NCBI GenBank assembly: GCA_964373855.1
Contig: CAYJWL010000020.1
Span: 1 to 15,072, forward strand
Origin: CAYJWL01 sp964373855
GTDB lineage: Bacteria > Patescibacteriota > Andersenbacteria > UBA10190
Direction of reading: 5' to 3'
DNA length: 15,072 bases
The notes beneath the pieces were generated by a model. It was not told the origin of the DNA, did not search any database, and saw nothing but the letters and a program-made list of their open reading frames with translations. The first letter of the stretch is position 1. Each line of letters opens with the position of its first letter. Both the position numbers and the translations under genes were made by a program. Positions 1 through 6,692 of this stretch are shown here, piece after piece.

Positions 1-30
1 TAAAAAATAGTTACTTCGCCTCTCTATTTA

Positions 31-57
31 CCAGTTTCTAGTTTCTAGTTTCTATTA
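31..57. repeat. Short tandem word repeat overlapping the 3' end of rplO
   Basis: Three near-perfect copies of gtttcta (plus strand, 34-54) lie at the end of rplO and encode its final residues and stop. The word resembles the arms of the inverted element at 5977-6088 (tttcta). It may be one arm of a similar element or a small expansion, since only 30 bases of the following gap are visible. Those bases hold a weak AT-only hairpin (5-10 with 24-29) before a T run on the minus strand. Confidence 0.5.
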
Positions 58-478
58 ATTCCACTTTCCCTCCCGCCGCCTCAATACTGGCGCGGGCTCC
101 CGCAGAAATTGCGTGCGCGCGCACTGTAACGTTTCTGGTCAGAGGCTGTCTGCCAATAAATTTGATCATCTGGCGGCCCGTAAGCAAACCGGCACGGCGC
201 AATCTGCCCGGTCCCACAATGCTGCCGGCAGGAAAGCTCTCAATCTGGCGAATATTGATGGCAATTGGCTTGACTGCCTGGGAGGCAAACACCTGTTTTG
301 TTCCTCGCCCTTTAGGCAAACGCATATATAGGGGAGTTTGTCCTCCCTCAAAGCCTGCTTTCTGCCTGTAACCCGCCCGCGCCTTTTGTCCTTTCATTCC
401 TCGCCCGGACTTGGCTCCTCGCCCGCCAATACCGCGCCCCCGGCGCTGAATTCTTTGTTTAATTTTTACCAATTTCAT
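38..478 (-). CDS. rplO: 50S ribosomal protein uL15
   Basis: uL15 is a late 50S assembly protein with a long basic N-terminal extension into rRNA. The 146-residue product shows RRGRGIGGRGAKSGRGMKG, GQKARAG, then KAGFEGGQTPLYMRLPK, the family's hallmark, and a C-terminal ISAGARASIEAAGGKVELI. The last four residues (ETRN) and the stop are encoded by a tagaaac word repeat. ATG 478 gives the start MKLVKIK. It follows rpsE by 9 bases; secY is expected next, outside the window. Confidence 0.97.
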   Translation of the reverse strand: MKLVKIKQRIQRRGRGIGGRGAKSGRGMKGQKARAGYRQKAGFEGGQTPLYMRLPKGRGTKQVFASQAVKPIAINIRQIESFPAGSIVGPGRLRRAGLLTGRQMIKFIGRQPLTRNVTVRAHAISAGARASIEAAGGKVELIETRN

Positions 479-487
479 ATGTATTAC

Positions 488-1063
488 TTACTGGTTGCCT
501 TTATCTGGCGTTGCTTTATCCAGCGCGGTCTTGGGTGCGGGCGAGGCGGGCTGATTGATGTTAAAATCCTGCAGAGCGGCAACCGCCGCCAGGGCATTGT
601 TGATCCGATTTGCCGACCCGTAGGTTTTCGATACCAGATCCTGAATGCCGGCTAAATCTGCGACGGTGCGTACCACGCCGCCGGCAATGATACCGGTGCC
701 GGCGCGGGCCGGACGCAGCATGATAGAGGCACCTTTATAGTGAGCTTTGACGGCATGGGGTATTGTCCCGCTGCGCAGCGGAATAGAAATAATATGTTTG
801 GCCGCCTGGTCCTGACCCTTGCGTATCGCCTCCTGCACATCTCGGCTTTTGCCGATGCCAAATCCTACCTTGCCCGAACGATCTCCAACCACGACGCTCG
901 CCCGGAACCGAAAACGACGGCCTCCTTTTACAACCCGCACGACGCGCGCTATGTCAAGCACCTCATGATCGTACTGAGAAGCATCCCGCCGGCTGTCAAA
1001 TGTTCGCGTCGGCCGGAATGATCTTTTACCAACATCGCCTGATTGTGAGCCAATATGCGCCAT
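488..1063 (-). CDS. rpsE: 30S ribosomal protein uS5
   Basis: uS5 affects decoding accuracy and, with uS3 and uS4, surrounds the mRNA entry. In the 191-residue protein the N-terminal RNA-binding domain shows IARVVRVVKGGRRFRF (38-53) and VVVGDRSGKVGFGIGK (57-72); the C-terminal domain shows RPARAGTGIIAGGVVRTV (117-134) and GSANRINNALA. Residues about 168-191 form a Pro/Lys-rich tail. ATG 1063 lies 22 bases after rplR. Only 9 bases separate its stop from rplO, so rpmD (uL30), usually placed here, is absent. Confidence 0.98.
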   Translation of the reverse strand: MAHIGSQSGDVGKRSFRPTRTFDSRRDASQYDHEVLDIARVVRVVKGGRRFRFRASVVVGDRSGKVGFGIGKSRDVQEAIRKGQDQAAKHIISIPLRSGTIPHAVKAHYKGASIMLRPARAGTGIIAGGVVRTVADLAGIQDLVSKTYGSANRINNALAAVAALQDFNINQPASPAPKTALDKATPDKGNQ

Positions 1064-1085
1064 ACTGTATATGAAGATACTACAG

Positions 1086-1391
1086 CTAAAACTTCAAACC
1101 GCCCTCTCGTAAAGCCTCGGCCACGGATTTAATCTTGCCGTGGTACTGATACCCTCCGCGATCGAATACAATCTGATTGATATGTTGTTTTTTGGCAAGC
1201 GTAATGATCTTATCAGCTACGTCCTTTACCTGCCCGGAAGCAGCGGCTAAAGTCCGTTGGGCCTCATCATCAATGAGCTGCACGACTATCCGCCGGTTAC
1301 TGCGGTAGACACTGGCGCGGGGACGGTCGGCCGTACCGGAAATACGGGACCGGATGCGCTCATGCCTTCGCTGTCTCTTGGCTTGATACAT
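1086..1391 (-). CDS. rplR: 50S ribosomal protein uL18
   Basis: uL18 binds 5S rRNA with uL5. The 101-residue protein is somewhat shorter than many (about 115-120) because the N-terminal basic tail is reduced (MYQAKRQRRHERIRSRI). Family blocks: RPRASVYRSNRRIVVQLIDD, then VFDRGGYQYHGKIKSVAEALREGGLKF, the classic C-terminus. ATG 1391 lies 4 bases after the rplF stop, with AAAGG 8 bases upstream inside the end of rplF, one of the few plausible Shine-Dalgarno sequences here. The frame continues upstream to 1454 within rplF without similarity. Confidence 0.97.
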   Translation of the reverse strand: MYQAKRQRRHERIRSRISGTADRPRASVYRSNRRIVVQLIDDEAQRTLAAASGQVKDVADKIITLAKKQHINQIVFDRGGYQYHGKIKSVAEALREGGLKF

Positions 1392-1395
1392 AGTA

Positions 1396-1941
1396 TTAGC
1401 CTTTTTCTGTGCCGGCGACCTTGCCAACCTTGCGGCGGACATGCTCGCCAACATACCTGATGCCCTTCCCTTTATAGGGTCCCGGTGGCCGGATCGCTCT
1501 GATATCAGCCGTCACCTGGCCAACCCGGATAATATCAGCGCCCTCAACCGTTATAATATTCTTCTGCACGGAAAAACTAATGCCTTCGGGTGCTGGCACA
1601 GTCACTGGATGAGAGAAGCCAAGCTGCATCTCCAAATCGCTCCCTTTCAAAGCCGCCCGATAGCCAACTCCGTGTAACTCCAGCTTCTTCTGGAAACCTT
1701 CCTGCACACCCGTGATAATATTGTTCAAAACAGCTCGCGTCGTGCCCCATAACGCCGAGGCCTGTTTGGAATGGCGCGTGACCGAACAGGTGAGTATGCC
1801 GTCGGCAATCGCCACCGAGATGTCCCGATGCACGCGGCGAGAAATGGTCCCTTGTGGGCCTTGGGCTGTCACCATATTCTTGTCCACCGTGACAGTGACA
1901 CCGGCTGGAATCGTAATCGGTTGTTTGCCAATGCGACTCAT
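1396..1941 (-). CDS. rplF: 50S ribosomal protein uL6
   Basis: uL6 lies near the sarcin-ricin loop and the factor-binding site. The 181-residue product starts MSRIGKQPITIPAGV, the family's standard opening, and ends the second domain with IRAIRPPGPYKGKGIRYVGE followed by RRKVGK. LELHGVGYRAALKG in the middle is the usual inter-domain motif. ATG 1941 is preferred; the frame is open to 1983, overlapping rpsH, with no similarity there. It lies 4 bases from the rplR start. Confidence 0.98.
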   Translation of the reverse strand: MSRIGKQPITIPAGVTVTVDKNMVTAQGPQGTISRRVHRDISVAIADGILTCSVTRHSKQASALWGTTRAVLNNIITGVQEGFQKKLELHGVGYRAALKGSDLEMQLGFSHPVTVPAPEGISFSVQKNIITVEGADIIRVGQVTADIRAIRPPGPYKGKGIRYVGEHVRRKVGKVAGTEKG

Positions 1942-1954
1942 ATGCAAATCGTTA

Positions 1955-2341
1955 TCACCATATGGCGCAGACCAGCTCCCCACCTAATTTCTCCCGGCGA
2001 GCCTCATTATCATCCATCAGTCCTTTCGGCGTAGAAAGAATAATAATGCCAAAGCCTCGGTAATTATTCGGAATCTTGTCTTGCTTAACATAGAGACGCC
2101 GTCCCGGAGTACTTAAGCGGCGCACACCTCGAATTCGCGGCGTGTCGTGTTCGTCATATACCAGCGTCACAATCAGCTTCGCCTTGGGGCTGGCTTGTAG
2201 TCGGACCTTGGCTATGATTCCCTTTTTCTGCAGCACATCAAGCATACTTTTTGTAAAGCGGGAATAGGGAATAGCCGCCCGCTGCTTCCCCACGCGCTGG
2301 GCGTTATTCAAGGTTGTTAACATGTTTGCGATTGGATCCAT
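1955..2341 (-). CDS. rpsH: 30S ribosomal protein uS8
   Basis: uS8 binds helix 21 of 16S rRNA and in E. coli also represses the spc operon. The 128-residue protein begins MDPIANMLTTLNNAQRVGK (family DPIADMLTRIRNA) and ends GLMDDNEARREKLGGELVCAIW (family GVxTDxEARxxxxGGEvLCYVW). The central STPGRRLYVK block is also conserved. ATG 2341 is chosen over an in-frame TTG at 2359 because it gives the standard N-terminus. The stop TGA lies 13 bases before rplF. Its upstream gap is filled by a repeat element, so it may depend on transcription from rplC onward. Confidence 0.97.
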   Translation of the reverse strand: MDPIANMLTTLNNAQRVGKQRAAIPYSRFTKSMLDVLQKKGIIAKVRLQASPKAKLIVTLVYDEHDTPRIRGVRRLSTPGRRLYVKQDKIPNNYRGFGIIILSTPKGLMDDNEARREKLGGELVCAIW

Positions 2342-2361
2342 ATTTAAGAAACGTATCAAAA

Positions 2362-2484
2362 CATAAACTTTACAAACCTTCCAAACAAAAAACAGCGCAC
2401 AAACTCCTCAAAACACCATCTGTTTGTGCTTTGCTTTTTGCTTTGTGATTTGTTTGGAATTTGGTCATTTGTGCTTTGTGAATT
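2362..2484. repeat. Inverted word-repeat element, copy A (between rpsN and rpsH)
   Basis: This fills most of the 152-base rpsN-rpsH gap (2342-2493). ttccaaacaaa (2379-2389) is the exact complement of tttgtttggaa (2449-2459), and inside it gcacaaa (2397-2403) pairs with tttgtgc (2423-2429), so RNA from either strand could fold into a long hairpin. It shares 19 of 19 and 33 of 34 base blocks with copy B at 2700-2835. No promoter or Shine-Dalgarno sequence for rpsH was recognised in it. Confidence 0.75.
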
Positions 2485-2493
2485 TTTTCACTT

Positions 2494-2679
2494 TTACCAC
2501 GAAGATTTGCGAATGCCGGGAATATTACCTTCTTCAGCGTTTTCCCTAAAACAGATCCGGCACAGTCCAAAATCACGCATCACACCGCGGGGTCGTCCGC
2601 ATAGCTGGCAGCGACGCACGACCCGAGTCGAAAACTTTGCTGGCTTTCTGCTTTTAGCAATTTGTGATTCCTTCGCCAT
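2494..2679 (-). CDS. rpsN: 30S ribosomal protein uS14, zinc-binding type
   Basis: uS14 completes the 30S head near uS3 and uS10. This is the short 61-residue zinc form: cysteines C24, C27, C40 and C43 form two CxxC pairs (RCQLCGRP and GLCRICFRE), and the end is GNIPGIRKSSW, the family's invariant C-terminus. The ATG at 2679 has CAGGGT directly before it, too close for a normal Shine-Dalgarno sequence. The gene is flanked on both sides by two near-identical repeat elements, which is unusual in an otherwise compact operon. The position between rplE and rpsH is the normal one. Confidence 0.98.
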   Translation of the reverse strand: MAKESQIAKSRKPAKFSTRVVRRCQLCGRPRGVMRDFGLCRICFRENAEEGNIPGIRKSSW

Positions 2680-2699
2680 ACCCTGATATAAACTAACTA

Positions 2700-2835
2700 A
2701 AACCCAAACCTTACAAATACTCTAAACAAAGCACAGCCGGGCACAAACTCCTCAAAACATAATGTGTTGGTGCTTTGCGCTTTTCCCCCTTTGTGAATTG
2801 TTTGGAATTTGGTCATTTGTGCTGTGTGCTTTTAA
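2700..2835. repeat. Inverted word-repeat element, copy B (between rplE and rpsN)
   Basis: Most of the 185-base rplE-rpsN gap is an A-rich half followed by a T/G-rich half built from words such as cacaaa and tttgtg. aaagcaca (2728-2735) is complementary to tgtgcttt (2825-2832). It is a near copy of the element at 2362-2484: 2741-2759 is identical to 2397-2415 over 19 bases, and 2790-2823 matches 2442-2475 at 33 of 34 bases. Both copies have the same orientation and flank rpsN. Nothing else was recognised in this gap. Confidence 0.75.
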
Positions 2836-2864
2836 TTACAGAATACTGCAACATACCAGAATTT

Positions 2865-3536
2865 TTACTTCTTTTCAAGCTTCGGCTTGCTCGGCTTGAC
2901 ACCTCCTCGATCCCGAGCTTGGAGTCGATGGGTGCGCTTGTCGAACGAGTCAGGTTTTTTACGCTCTTGCCCTGAATTTCTTTGCGGTACAATCAGCTCG
3001 TCCTCATCAGCTTCAGACCGGAAAGGGAAACCAATTGCCCGGAAGAGGGCTTCAGATAGAGCGTTATCGCTGGTTGAGGTGACAATCGTTATTTCAACCC
3101 CAAAAATGATGTCAGTCTTATCCATGTGAATTTCCGGGAAGGGCAGCTGCTCACGCAAACCGATGCTTAAATTGCCATGGCCATCCAGGCTTTTGAGTGG
3201 TATGCCGCGAAAGTCTCTGACACGAGGTAACGTGATATGCACGAATTTCTGAATGAAATCCGACATGTATTTGCCGCGCAGCGTGACGCTATATCCCACG
3301 ATATTGCCACTTCTGACGCCGAAGCCAGAAATAGATTTTCGGGCCAGCCGCTGATGAGGCGTCTGCCCTGTAATAGCGGCCAGGTCGCGTACCACCGCCT
3401 GGAGATAATCTTTACTCTCGCGTTGCTTGCCCACACCAGCGTTTAGCACTACTTTGGCGATGCGCGGAACAGCGTGAATATTTTTGATATGGAGGTCCTT
3501 GCCCAATTGCTTGTAGATACCGCCCAGAGAAGCCAT
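2865..3536 (-). CDS. rplE: 50S ribosomal protein uL5 with C-terminal extension
   Basis: uL5 binds 5S rRNA and reaches the P-site tRNA at the central protuberance. Core features over residues 1-173: IKNIHAVPRIAKVVLNAGVG, GQTPHQRLARKSISGFGVR, LRGKYMSDFIQKFV, RVRDFRGIPLKSLDGHGN and the closing FRAIGFPFR. Residues 174-223 are an added tail, first acidic (EADEDE), then basic (RKKPDSFDKRTHR and KPSKPKLEKK); typical uL5 ends near residue 179. ATG 3536 (MASLGGIYKQL) is preferred; an in-frame TTG at 3554 overlapping rplX is the alternative. The stop is followed by a 185-base gap with a repeat element. Confidence 0.96.
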   Translation of the reverse strand: MASLGGIYKQLGKDLHIKNIHAVPRIAKVVLNAGVGKQRESKDYLQAVVRDLAAITGQTPHQRLARKSISGFGVRSGNIVGYSVTLRGKYMSDFIQKFVHITLPRVRDFRGIPLKSLDGHGNLSIGLREQLPFPEIHMDKTDIIFGVEITIVTSTSDNALSEALFRAIGFPFRSEADEDELIVPQRNSGQERKKPDSFDKRTHRLQARDRGGVKPSKPKLEKK

Positions 3537-3546
3537 AGAGTTAACT

Positions 3547-3885
3547 TTAATCAATCTTAGAATGGCACTGCTTGCAGAGACGGCTCACGCCGTCCTGGTC
3601 ATGAACGATACCAACACGGGTTGATTTCTTGCAATGCGGACAAATCAACTGAACATTCGACACCGGGACTGGAGCCGGCACGCTCACACGCTGTCCCTTC
3701 TCCCCGGCGCGGCGCGGCCGCACATGCTTCTTCACCAGATTTAATCCTTCAATCACCAGCCGCTGCTCCCGCGGAAAAACAGCCATCACCTTGCCTTTTT
3801 TCCCGCGGTCGCGCCCGCGCAGAAGACGAACCATGTCGCCTTTGCGCAGTCTCATTTTCGCATGATGTTTTATAGTTGCGGCCAT
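3547..3885 (-). CDS. rplX: 50S ribosomal protein uL24 with zinc-ribbon-type cysteines
   Basis: uL24 starts 50S assembly by binding the 5' end of 23S rRNA. It has a KOW motif (KGDMVRLLRGRDRGKKGKV, 15-33), then LVIEGLNLVKKHVRP, and a C-terminal pair of CxxC motifs (C82/C85 and C104/C107) that probably bind zinc, as in many bacterial uL24 proteins. I use ATG 3885 (112 residues); an internal ATG at 3855 (MRLRKGD) would give the more usual N-terminus and no Shine-Dalgarno sequence separates the two. It ends 10 bases before the preferred rplE start. Confidence 0.95.
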   Translation of the reverse strand: MAATIKHHAKMRLRKGDMVRLLRGRDRGKKGKVMAVFPREQRLVIEGLNLVKKHVRPRRAGEKGQRVSVPAPVPVSNVQLICPHCKKSTRVGIVHDQDGVSRLCKQCHSKID

Positions 3886-3898
3886 AGTAAAGCACTGG

Positions 3899-4270
3899 TT
3901 ACCAGACTTCAGGTGCTAACGATATAATTTTCCGGAACCCTCGGTCCCTCACTTCCCGAGCAATCGGTCCGAACACGCGAGTACCAACCGGCTCTTTTGA
4001 TTCCTTCTGCACTATGACGCCGGCATTATCGTCAAATCTGATGGCTGATCCGTCCCGCCGTTTGCGCTCTTTCCGGGTTCGGACAATCACGACCCGCACG
4101 ATGTCGCCTTTTTTTACTGCGCCTTTAGGCTCGGCGGCTTTAACCGAGGCCACGATAATATCACCCACATAGGCGTATCGCCGTCCTGTGTTTCCGAGCA
4201 CGCGGATAACTTCCAGCAGCTTAGCTCCGGAATTATCAGCCAGCCCTAATTTAGATTCTGCTTGAATCAT
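3899..4270 (-). CDS. rplN: 50S ribosomal protein uL14
   Basis: uL14 is part of the intersubunit bridge B8 region and contacts bL19; the silencing factor RsfS binds it in other bacteria. The 123-residue protein is highly canonical: MIQAESKLGLADNSGAK, then RVLGNTGRRYAYVGDIIVASVK, VKKGDIVRVVIVRTRKE, RFDDNAGVIV and GTRVFGPIAREVRDR..KIISLAPEVW. The start overlaps the rpsQ stop as ATGA. It begins the spc-type gene order here, with rplX 13 bases downstream. Confidence 0.99.
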   Translation of the reverse strand: MIQAESKLGLADNSGAKLLEVIRVLGNTGRRYAYVGDIIVASVKAAEPKGAVKKGDIVRVVIVRTRKERKRRDGSAIRFDDNAGVIVQKESKEPVGTRVFGPIAREVRDRGFRKIISLAPEVW

Positions 4271-4536
4271 GCTGATTGCTTATTGTCCACAATTATCCAG
4301 CGCTTGCGCCGCGACAGCGGCCGGCTGGATTGAATGACGACATGGGCCCCCACGTGAGCGGAATTATTAGGATCGTGCACCAAGTATCTCTTTGTCTGTC
4401 TAATGCTTTTTTGGTAGACCGAATGCCGCTTGGTATAAGATACCTCAACGGCCACAGTCTTATCCCCGGAGCGGCGCCTGACAACGCCTACCAGGCGGCG
4501 ACCACGAGATGCACTTGTTTTATCTGCTGCGTTCAT
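4267..4536 (-). CDS. rpsQ: 30S ribosomal protein uS17
   Basis: uS17 is a primary 16S-binding protein of the 30S body with an OB fold. The 89-residue product has GRRLVGVVRRRSGDKTVAVEV, followed by KRYLVHDPNNSAHVGAHVVIQ and the closing RPLSRRKRWIIV. These correspond to the family's VGxVxSDKMxKTxxV, HDexn, GDxV and RPLSKxKxwxlv blocks. The stop TGA overlaps the rplN start by 4 bases (ATGA), which indicates translational coupling. TGA as a stop inside this operon argues against recoding. Confidence 0.97.
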   Translation of the reverse strand: MNAADKTSASRGRRLVGVVRRRSGDKTVAVEVSYTKRHSVYQKSIRQTKRYLVHDPNNSAHVGAHVVIQSSRPLSRRKRWIIVDNKQSA

Positions 4537-4561
4537 ATGGCATTACTGTCGTAGCGCCGTT

Positions 4562-4768
4562 TTAAGCTGGCATCGATTGCGCCAAAGCCAGCTCCTGCAG
4601 CACCGTCCGTACCCGTGCTATGTCTCGGCGGAGCTGACGCAGCTTTTTGCAGTTCTTCTCTTTCCCGCTGGCCACCGAGAGCTGCCACTGGTAATATTCG
4701 CGCAGTTGGTTCTGCAGGCGAGCGTGCAATTCAGTGGCTGTCAATTGTCGCAGTTCTTTTATTTTCAT
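4562..4768 (-). CDS. rpmC: 50S ribosomal protein uL29
   Basis: uL29 lies next to uL23 at the peptide-exit site. The 68-residue, all-helical protein begins MKIKELRQLTATELHARL, matching the family pattern (KELRxLSxxEL), and has the second helix LRQLRRDIARVRTVLQE (family RRxIARIxTVLxE). Its size is typical. It follows rplP by 2 bases and precedes rpsQ by 25 bases. The start ATG 4768 is the only one consistent with the N-terminal motif. Confidence 0.96.
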   Translation of the reverse strand: MKIKELRQLTATELHARLQNQLREYYQWQLSVASGKEKNCKKLRQLRRDIARVRTVLQELALAQSMPA

Positions 4769-4770
4769 AT

Positions 4771-5181
4771 TTATATGGCTCTTTTTACAATAATTGTTCT
4801 GACCGGCAGTTTATGCGCCGCTAGCCGCAGTGCCTCTCTGGCAGTTGGCTCATCAACACCGTCAATTTCAAAAATAACGCGACCGCGCCGGACCACGGCC
4901 ACAAAGTGATCAACCGAGCCTTTACCTTTTCCCATCGGCATTTCCGCTCCCTTGCGCGTAATAGGCTTATCGGGAAATGAACGTATCCAAAGCTTGCCGC
5001 TGCGCTTGGCGTGGCGGGTGATAGCCCGGCGAGCCGCTTCTATCTGGCGGGCGCTCACCCAACGGCTTTCAAGTACCTTTAGACCCCACTGTCCAAAATC
5101 AACCTTCAGCGATCCCTTTGATATGCCTCTGACTGAAGCTTTTTGCTGCTTGCGGTGCTTAACTTTTTTTGGAATCAACAT
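4771..5181 (-). CDS. rplP: 50S ribosomal protein uL16
   Basis: uL16 is a late-assembling 50S protein that helps position A-site tRNA. The 136-residue length is typical. The sequence starts MLIPKKVKHRKQQK and contains GLKVLESRWVSARQIEAAR, GKLWIRSFPDKPITRK, MGKGKGSVDHFVAVV and AREALRLAAHKLPVRT, all family landmarks in order. The arginine in the loop of KPITRKG-MPMGKGKG, a hydroxylation site in some bacteria, is not obviously altered. It lies 3 bases after rpsC and 2 bases before rpmC, so translational coupling is likely. Confidence 0.98.
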   Translation of the reverse strand: MLIPKKVKHRKQQKASVRGISKGSLKVDFGQWGLKVLESRWVSARQIEAARRAITRHAKRSGKLWIRSFPDKPITRKGAEMPMGKGKGSVDHFVAVVRRGRVIFEIDGVDEPTAREALRLAAHKLPVRTIIVKRAI

Positions 5182-5184
5182 AGA

Positions 5185-5970
5185 CTACGCGCTTGGCTTG
5201 GTACGCTTGCCCTGCCTGGCCGCGGCTTTCGGCTTAGTCCGGGAGACTTGTTCTGCCAGAGACCGGCGGCGAGGCTTGCTGCGCTCTATCTTTTCTTGGC
5301 CGATAGCCTCACCTGGTTGTTCTTCTTCACCAACAACCAATTCTCCCCGGTTGATCCAGACTTTAACGCCGATGGTTCCGTACGTTGTAAAGGCGGTCTT
5401 GCGCGCATATGAAATATCCGCCCGGAAAGTATGCAGGGGCACGCTGCCCTCCGCCAGCCACTCCGTTCGGGCAATTTCCGCGCCGTTCAAGCGGCCTGCC
5501 AGGGCAACGCGTGCGCCTTTTGCCCCTGCCTGCCGCGCCCGTCCGATAGCTTGCTTAATAACACGGCGGAAGGGCATGCGGCGCTCGAGCTGATCAACAA
5601 TTTGGGTGGCAAGTGCCGCTGCGTCAGTGTCCGGATTACCGATTTCCTGGACATTGATTCGGATGTGCTGCTGTCGGCCAAAAAGCTTCTTTAGATCGAA
5701 CTGGATCTTTTCAATACCGGATCCGCCCCGGCCAATGACAACCGCTGGCCGGGAAGTATGGATTGTCAGTACAGTTTCGCGGGGCTGTCGCGCAATCTCC
5801 ACCCGGGAAATTGATGCCATGCGCAGATTTCTTGTAAGATAACGGCGCAGTTTTAAATCCTGCAGTAAGCTGGTGCGGTACACTCCTGACTGGTCAGCAA
5901 ACCATTTGGCATCCCATGATCGCAGTATGCTGCTGATTCTCATAATTTTTGGATTAGTTTTTCGTCCCAT
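5185..5970 (-). CDS. rpsC: 30S ribosomal protein uS3 with basic C-terminal tail
   Basis: uS3 guards mRNA entry into the 30S and helps unwind mRNA. The 261-residue protein begins MGRKTNPKIMRI, the variant of the usual MGQKVHP start, with WDAKWFAD after it. The KH-type domain shows VVIGRGGSGIEKI with the GxxG loop at 80-83. The C-terminal domain includes RRMPFRRVIKQAIGRA, GARVALAGRLNGAEIAR and GTIGVKVWINRGE. Residues about 215-261 form a Lys/Arg/Pro-rich tail, longer than in E. coli (233 residues in total). The ATG at 5970 is preceded by the inverted-repeat element and no Shine-Dalgarno sequence. rplP follows after 3 bases. Confidence 0.98.
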   Translation of the reverse strand: MGRKTNPKIMRISSILRSWDAKWFADQSGVYRTSLLQDLKLRRYLTRNLRMASISRVEIARQPRETVLTIHTSRPAVVIGRGGSGIEKIQFDLKKLFGRQQHIRINVQEIGNPDTDAAALATQIVDQLERRMPFRRVIKQAIGRARQAGAKGARVALAGRLNGAEIARTEWLAEGSVPLHTFRADISYARKTAFTTYGTIGVKVWINRGELVVGEEEQPGEAIGQEKIERSKPRRRSLAEQVSRTKPKAAARQGKRTKPSA

Positions 5971-5976
5971 AGAATG

Positions 5977-6088
5977 TAGAAAATAGAAATTAGAAATATG
6001 AAATTAGAAATTAGAAATTGGAATCTGTGTTTCAGCCAAACAAACTGGCTGCTTTGTCTAACTTCCTATTTCTAATTTCTATTTTCTA
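5977..6088. repeat. Inverted word-repeat element between rplV and rpsC (22-bp perfect arms)
   Basis: The 121-base gap between rplV and rpsC is wholly occupied by this element. Positions 5977-5998 and 6067-6088 are perfect reverse complements over 22 bases. The arms repeat the word tagaaat/tagaaaa. More copies follow inside the left side (6001-6019). The 68-base loop has a small gc-containing core with ccaaacaaactggc. RNA from either strand could fold into a long AU-rich hairpin just upstream of the rpsC start. There is no run of U after it, so it is not a classical terminator. Confidence 0.8.
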
Positions 6089-6091
6089 ACT

Positions 6092-6685
6092 TCATATGCT
6101 CTTACGCCTGAAACTCTTTCGCTTATCTCCGCCTTGCTGCTGAATTTTAGTCTTCTGAAAAGCCTCTTGGCTCTGGGCATTCTGTACTTCAGCTGGTGTT
6201 ACCTGGCTGGGCCCTTTCTCCAGATTTGCTGTTGGGTAGCCATGTTCATGCTCCGGCTCCTCATTGGCATGCGTACGGGAGGCATACTCGTCAACCGAAA
6301 TGGTAGATATCGCAGCCGCTCGCCGTTTCTTTTGAGTTGGCTTACCGGTTGGCTCTCCGGTCACAACCACCGCCACGTGCGCCATCCGCTTGAGGATCGG
6401 GTGAGCCATTCCCTTTGCGGCCGGCTGCCACCGCTTCATCACAAGGCCTTTACTGACTGATATGTCAAAAATAGTGAGCGTATGTTCATCCAGATCATTA
6501 TTGGCAATAGCGTTGGCCACGGCACTTTTTAGGACTTGCTGGATAATCCGCGCCGCTTTGCCGGGAATATACTCAAGTTGAGCTTGGGCTTGCTTTACCG
6601 GCAGACCGCGCAACAGCTGTAAGATCGGCTGAATCTTCCGGGGCGACATCGGGGCGTTATGGTAGATAGCTTTGGCTTGTGTCAT
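6092..6685 (-). CDS. rplV: 50S ribosomal protein uL22 with long C-terminal extension
   Basis: uL22 binds all 23S domains and its hairpin lines the exit tunnel. Residues 1-109 are a complete uL22: MSPRKIQPILQLLRG at 13-27, the tunnel hairpin around LVMKRWQPAAKGMAHPILKR (81-100) and HVAVVVT (103-109). ATG 6685 is chosen because it places SPRK at its usual position; the open frame runs upstream to 6877, inside rpsS, without similarity. Residues 110-197 form an extra tail: a KK/RR patch, an acidic stretch with His and Glu, a Gln-rich part and a basic end (KRKSFRRKSI). Family members are about 110 residues. The stop TGA lies 3 bases from an inverted repeat that fills the gap to rpsC. Confidence 0.96.
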   Translation of the reverse strand: MTQAKAIYHNAPMSPRKIQPILQLLRGLPVKQAQAQLEYIPGKAARIIQQVLKSAVANAIANNDLDEHTLTIFDISVSKGLVMKRWQPAAKGMAHPILKRMAHVAVVVTGEPTGKPTQKKRRAAAISTISVDEYASRTHANEEPEHEHGYPTANLEKGPSQVTPAEVQNAQSQEAFQKTKIQQQGGDKRKSFRRKSI

Positions 6686-6692
6686 ACCTGAT

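Noticed and set aside
1..30. Terminator-like hairpin (5-10 with 24-29) before a T run on the minus strand, after rplO
   Set aside because: The stem is only 6 bp and almost all A-T with a 13-base loop; too weak to call, and secY is expected to follow directly.
2370..2576. Minus-strand frame across the rpsN-rpsH repeat element
   Set aside because: It overlaps rpsN in another frame and its composition comes from the low-complexity repeat words.
2362..2835. CRISPR-like pair of repeats around rpsN
   Set aside because: Only two copies separated by a coding gene, no unit spacer size and no cas genes.
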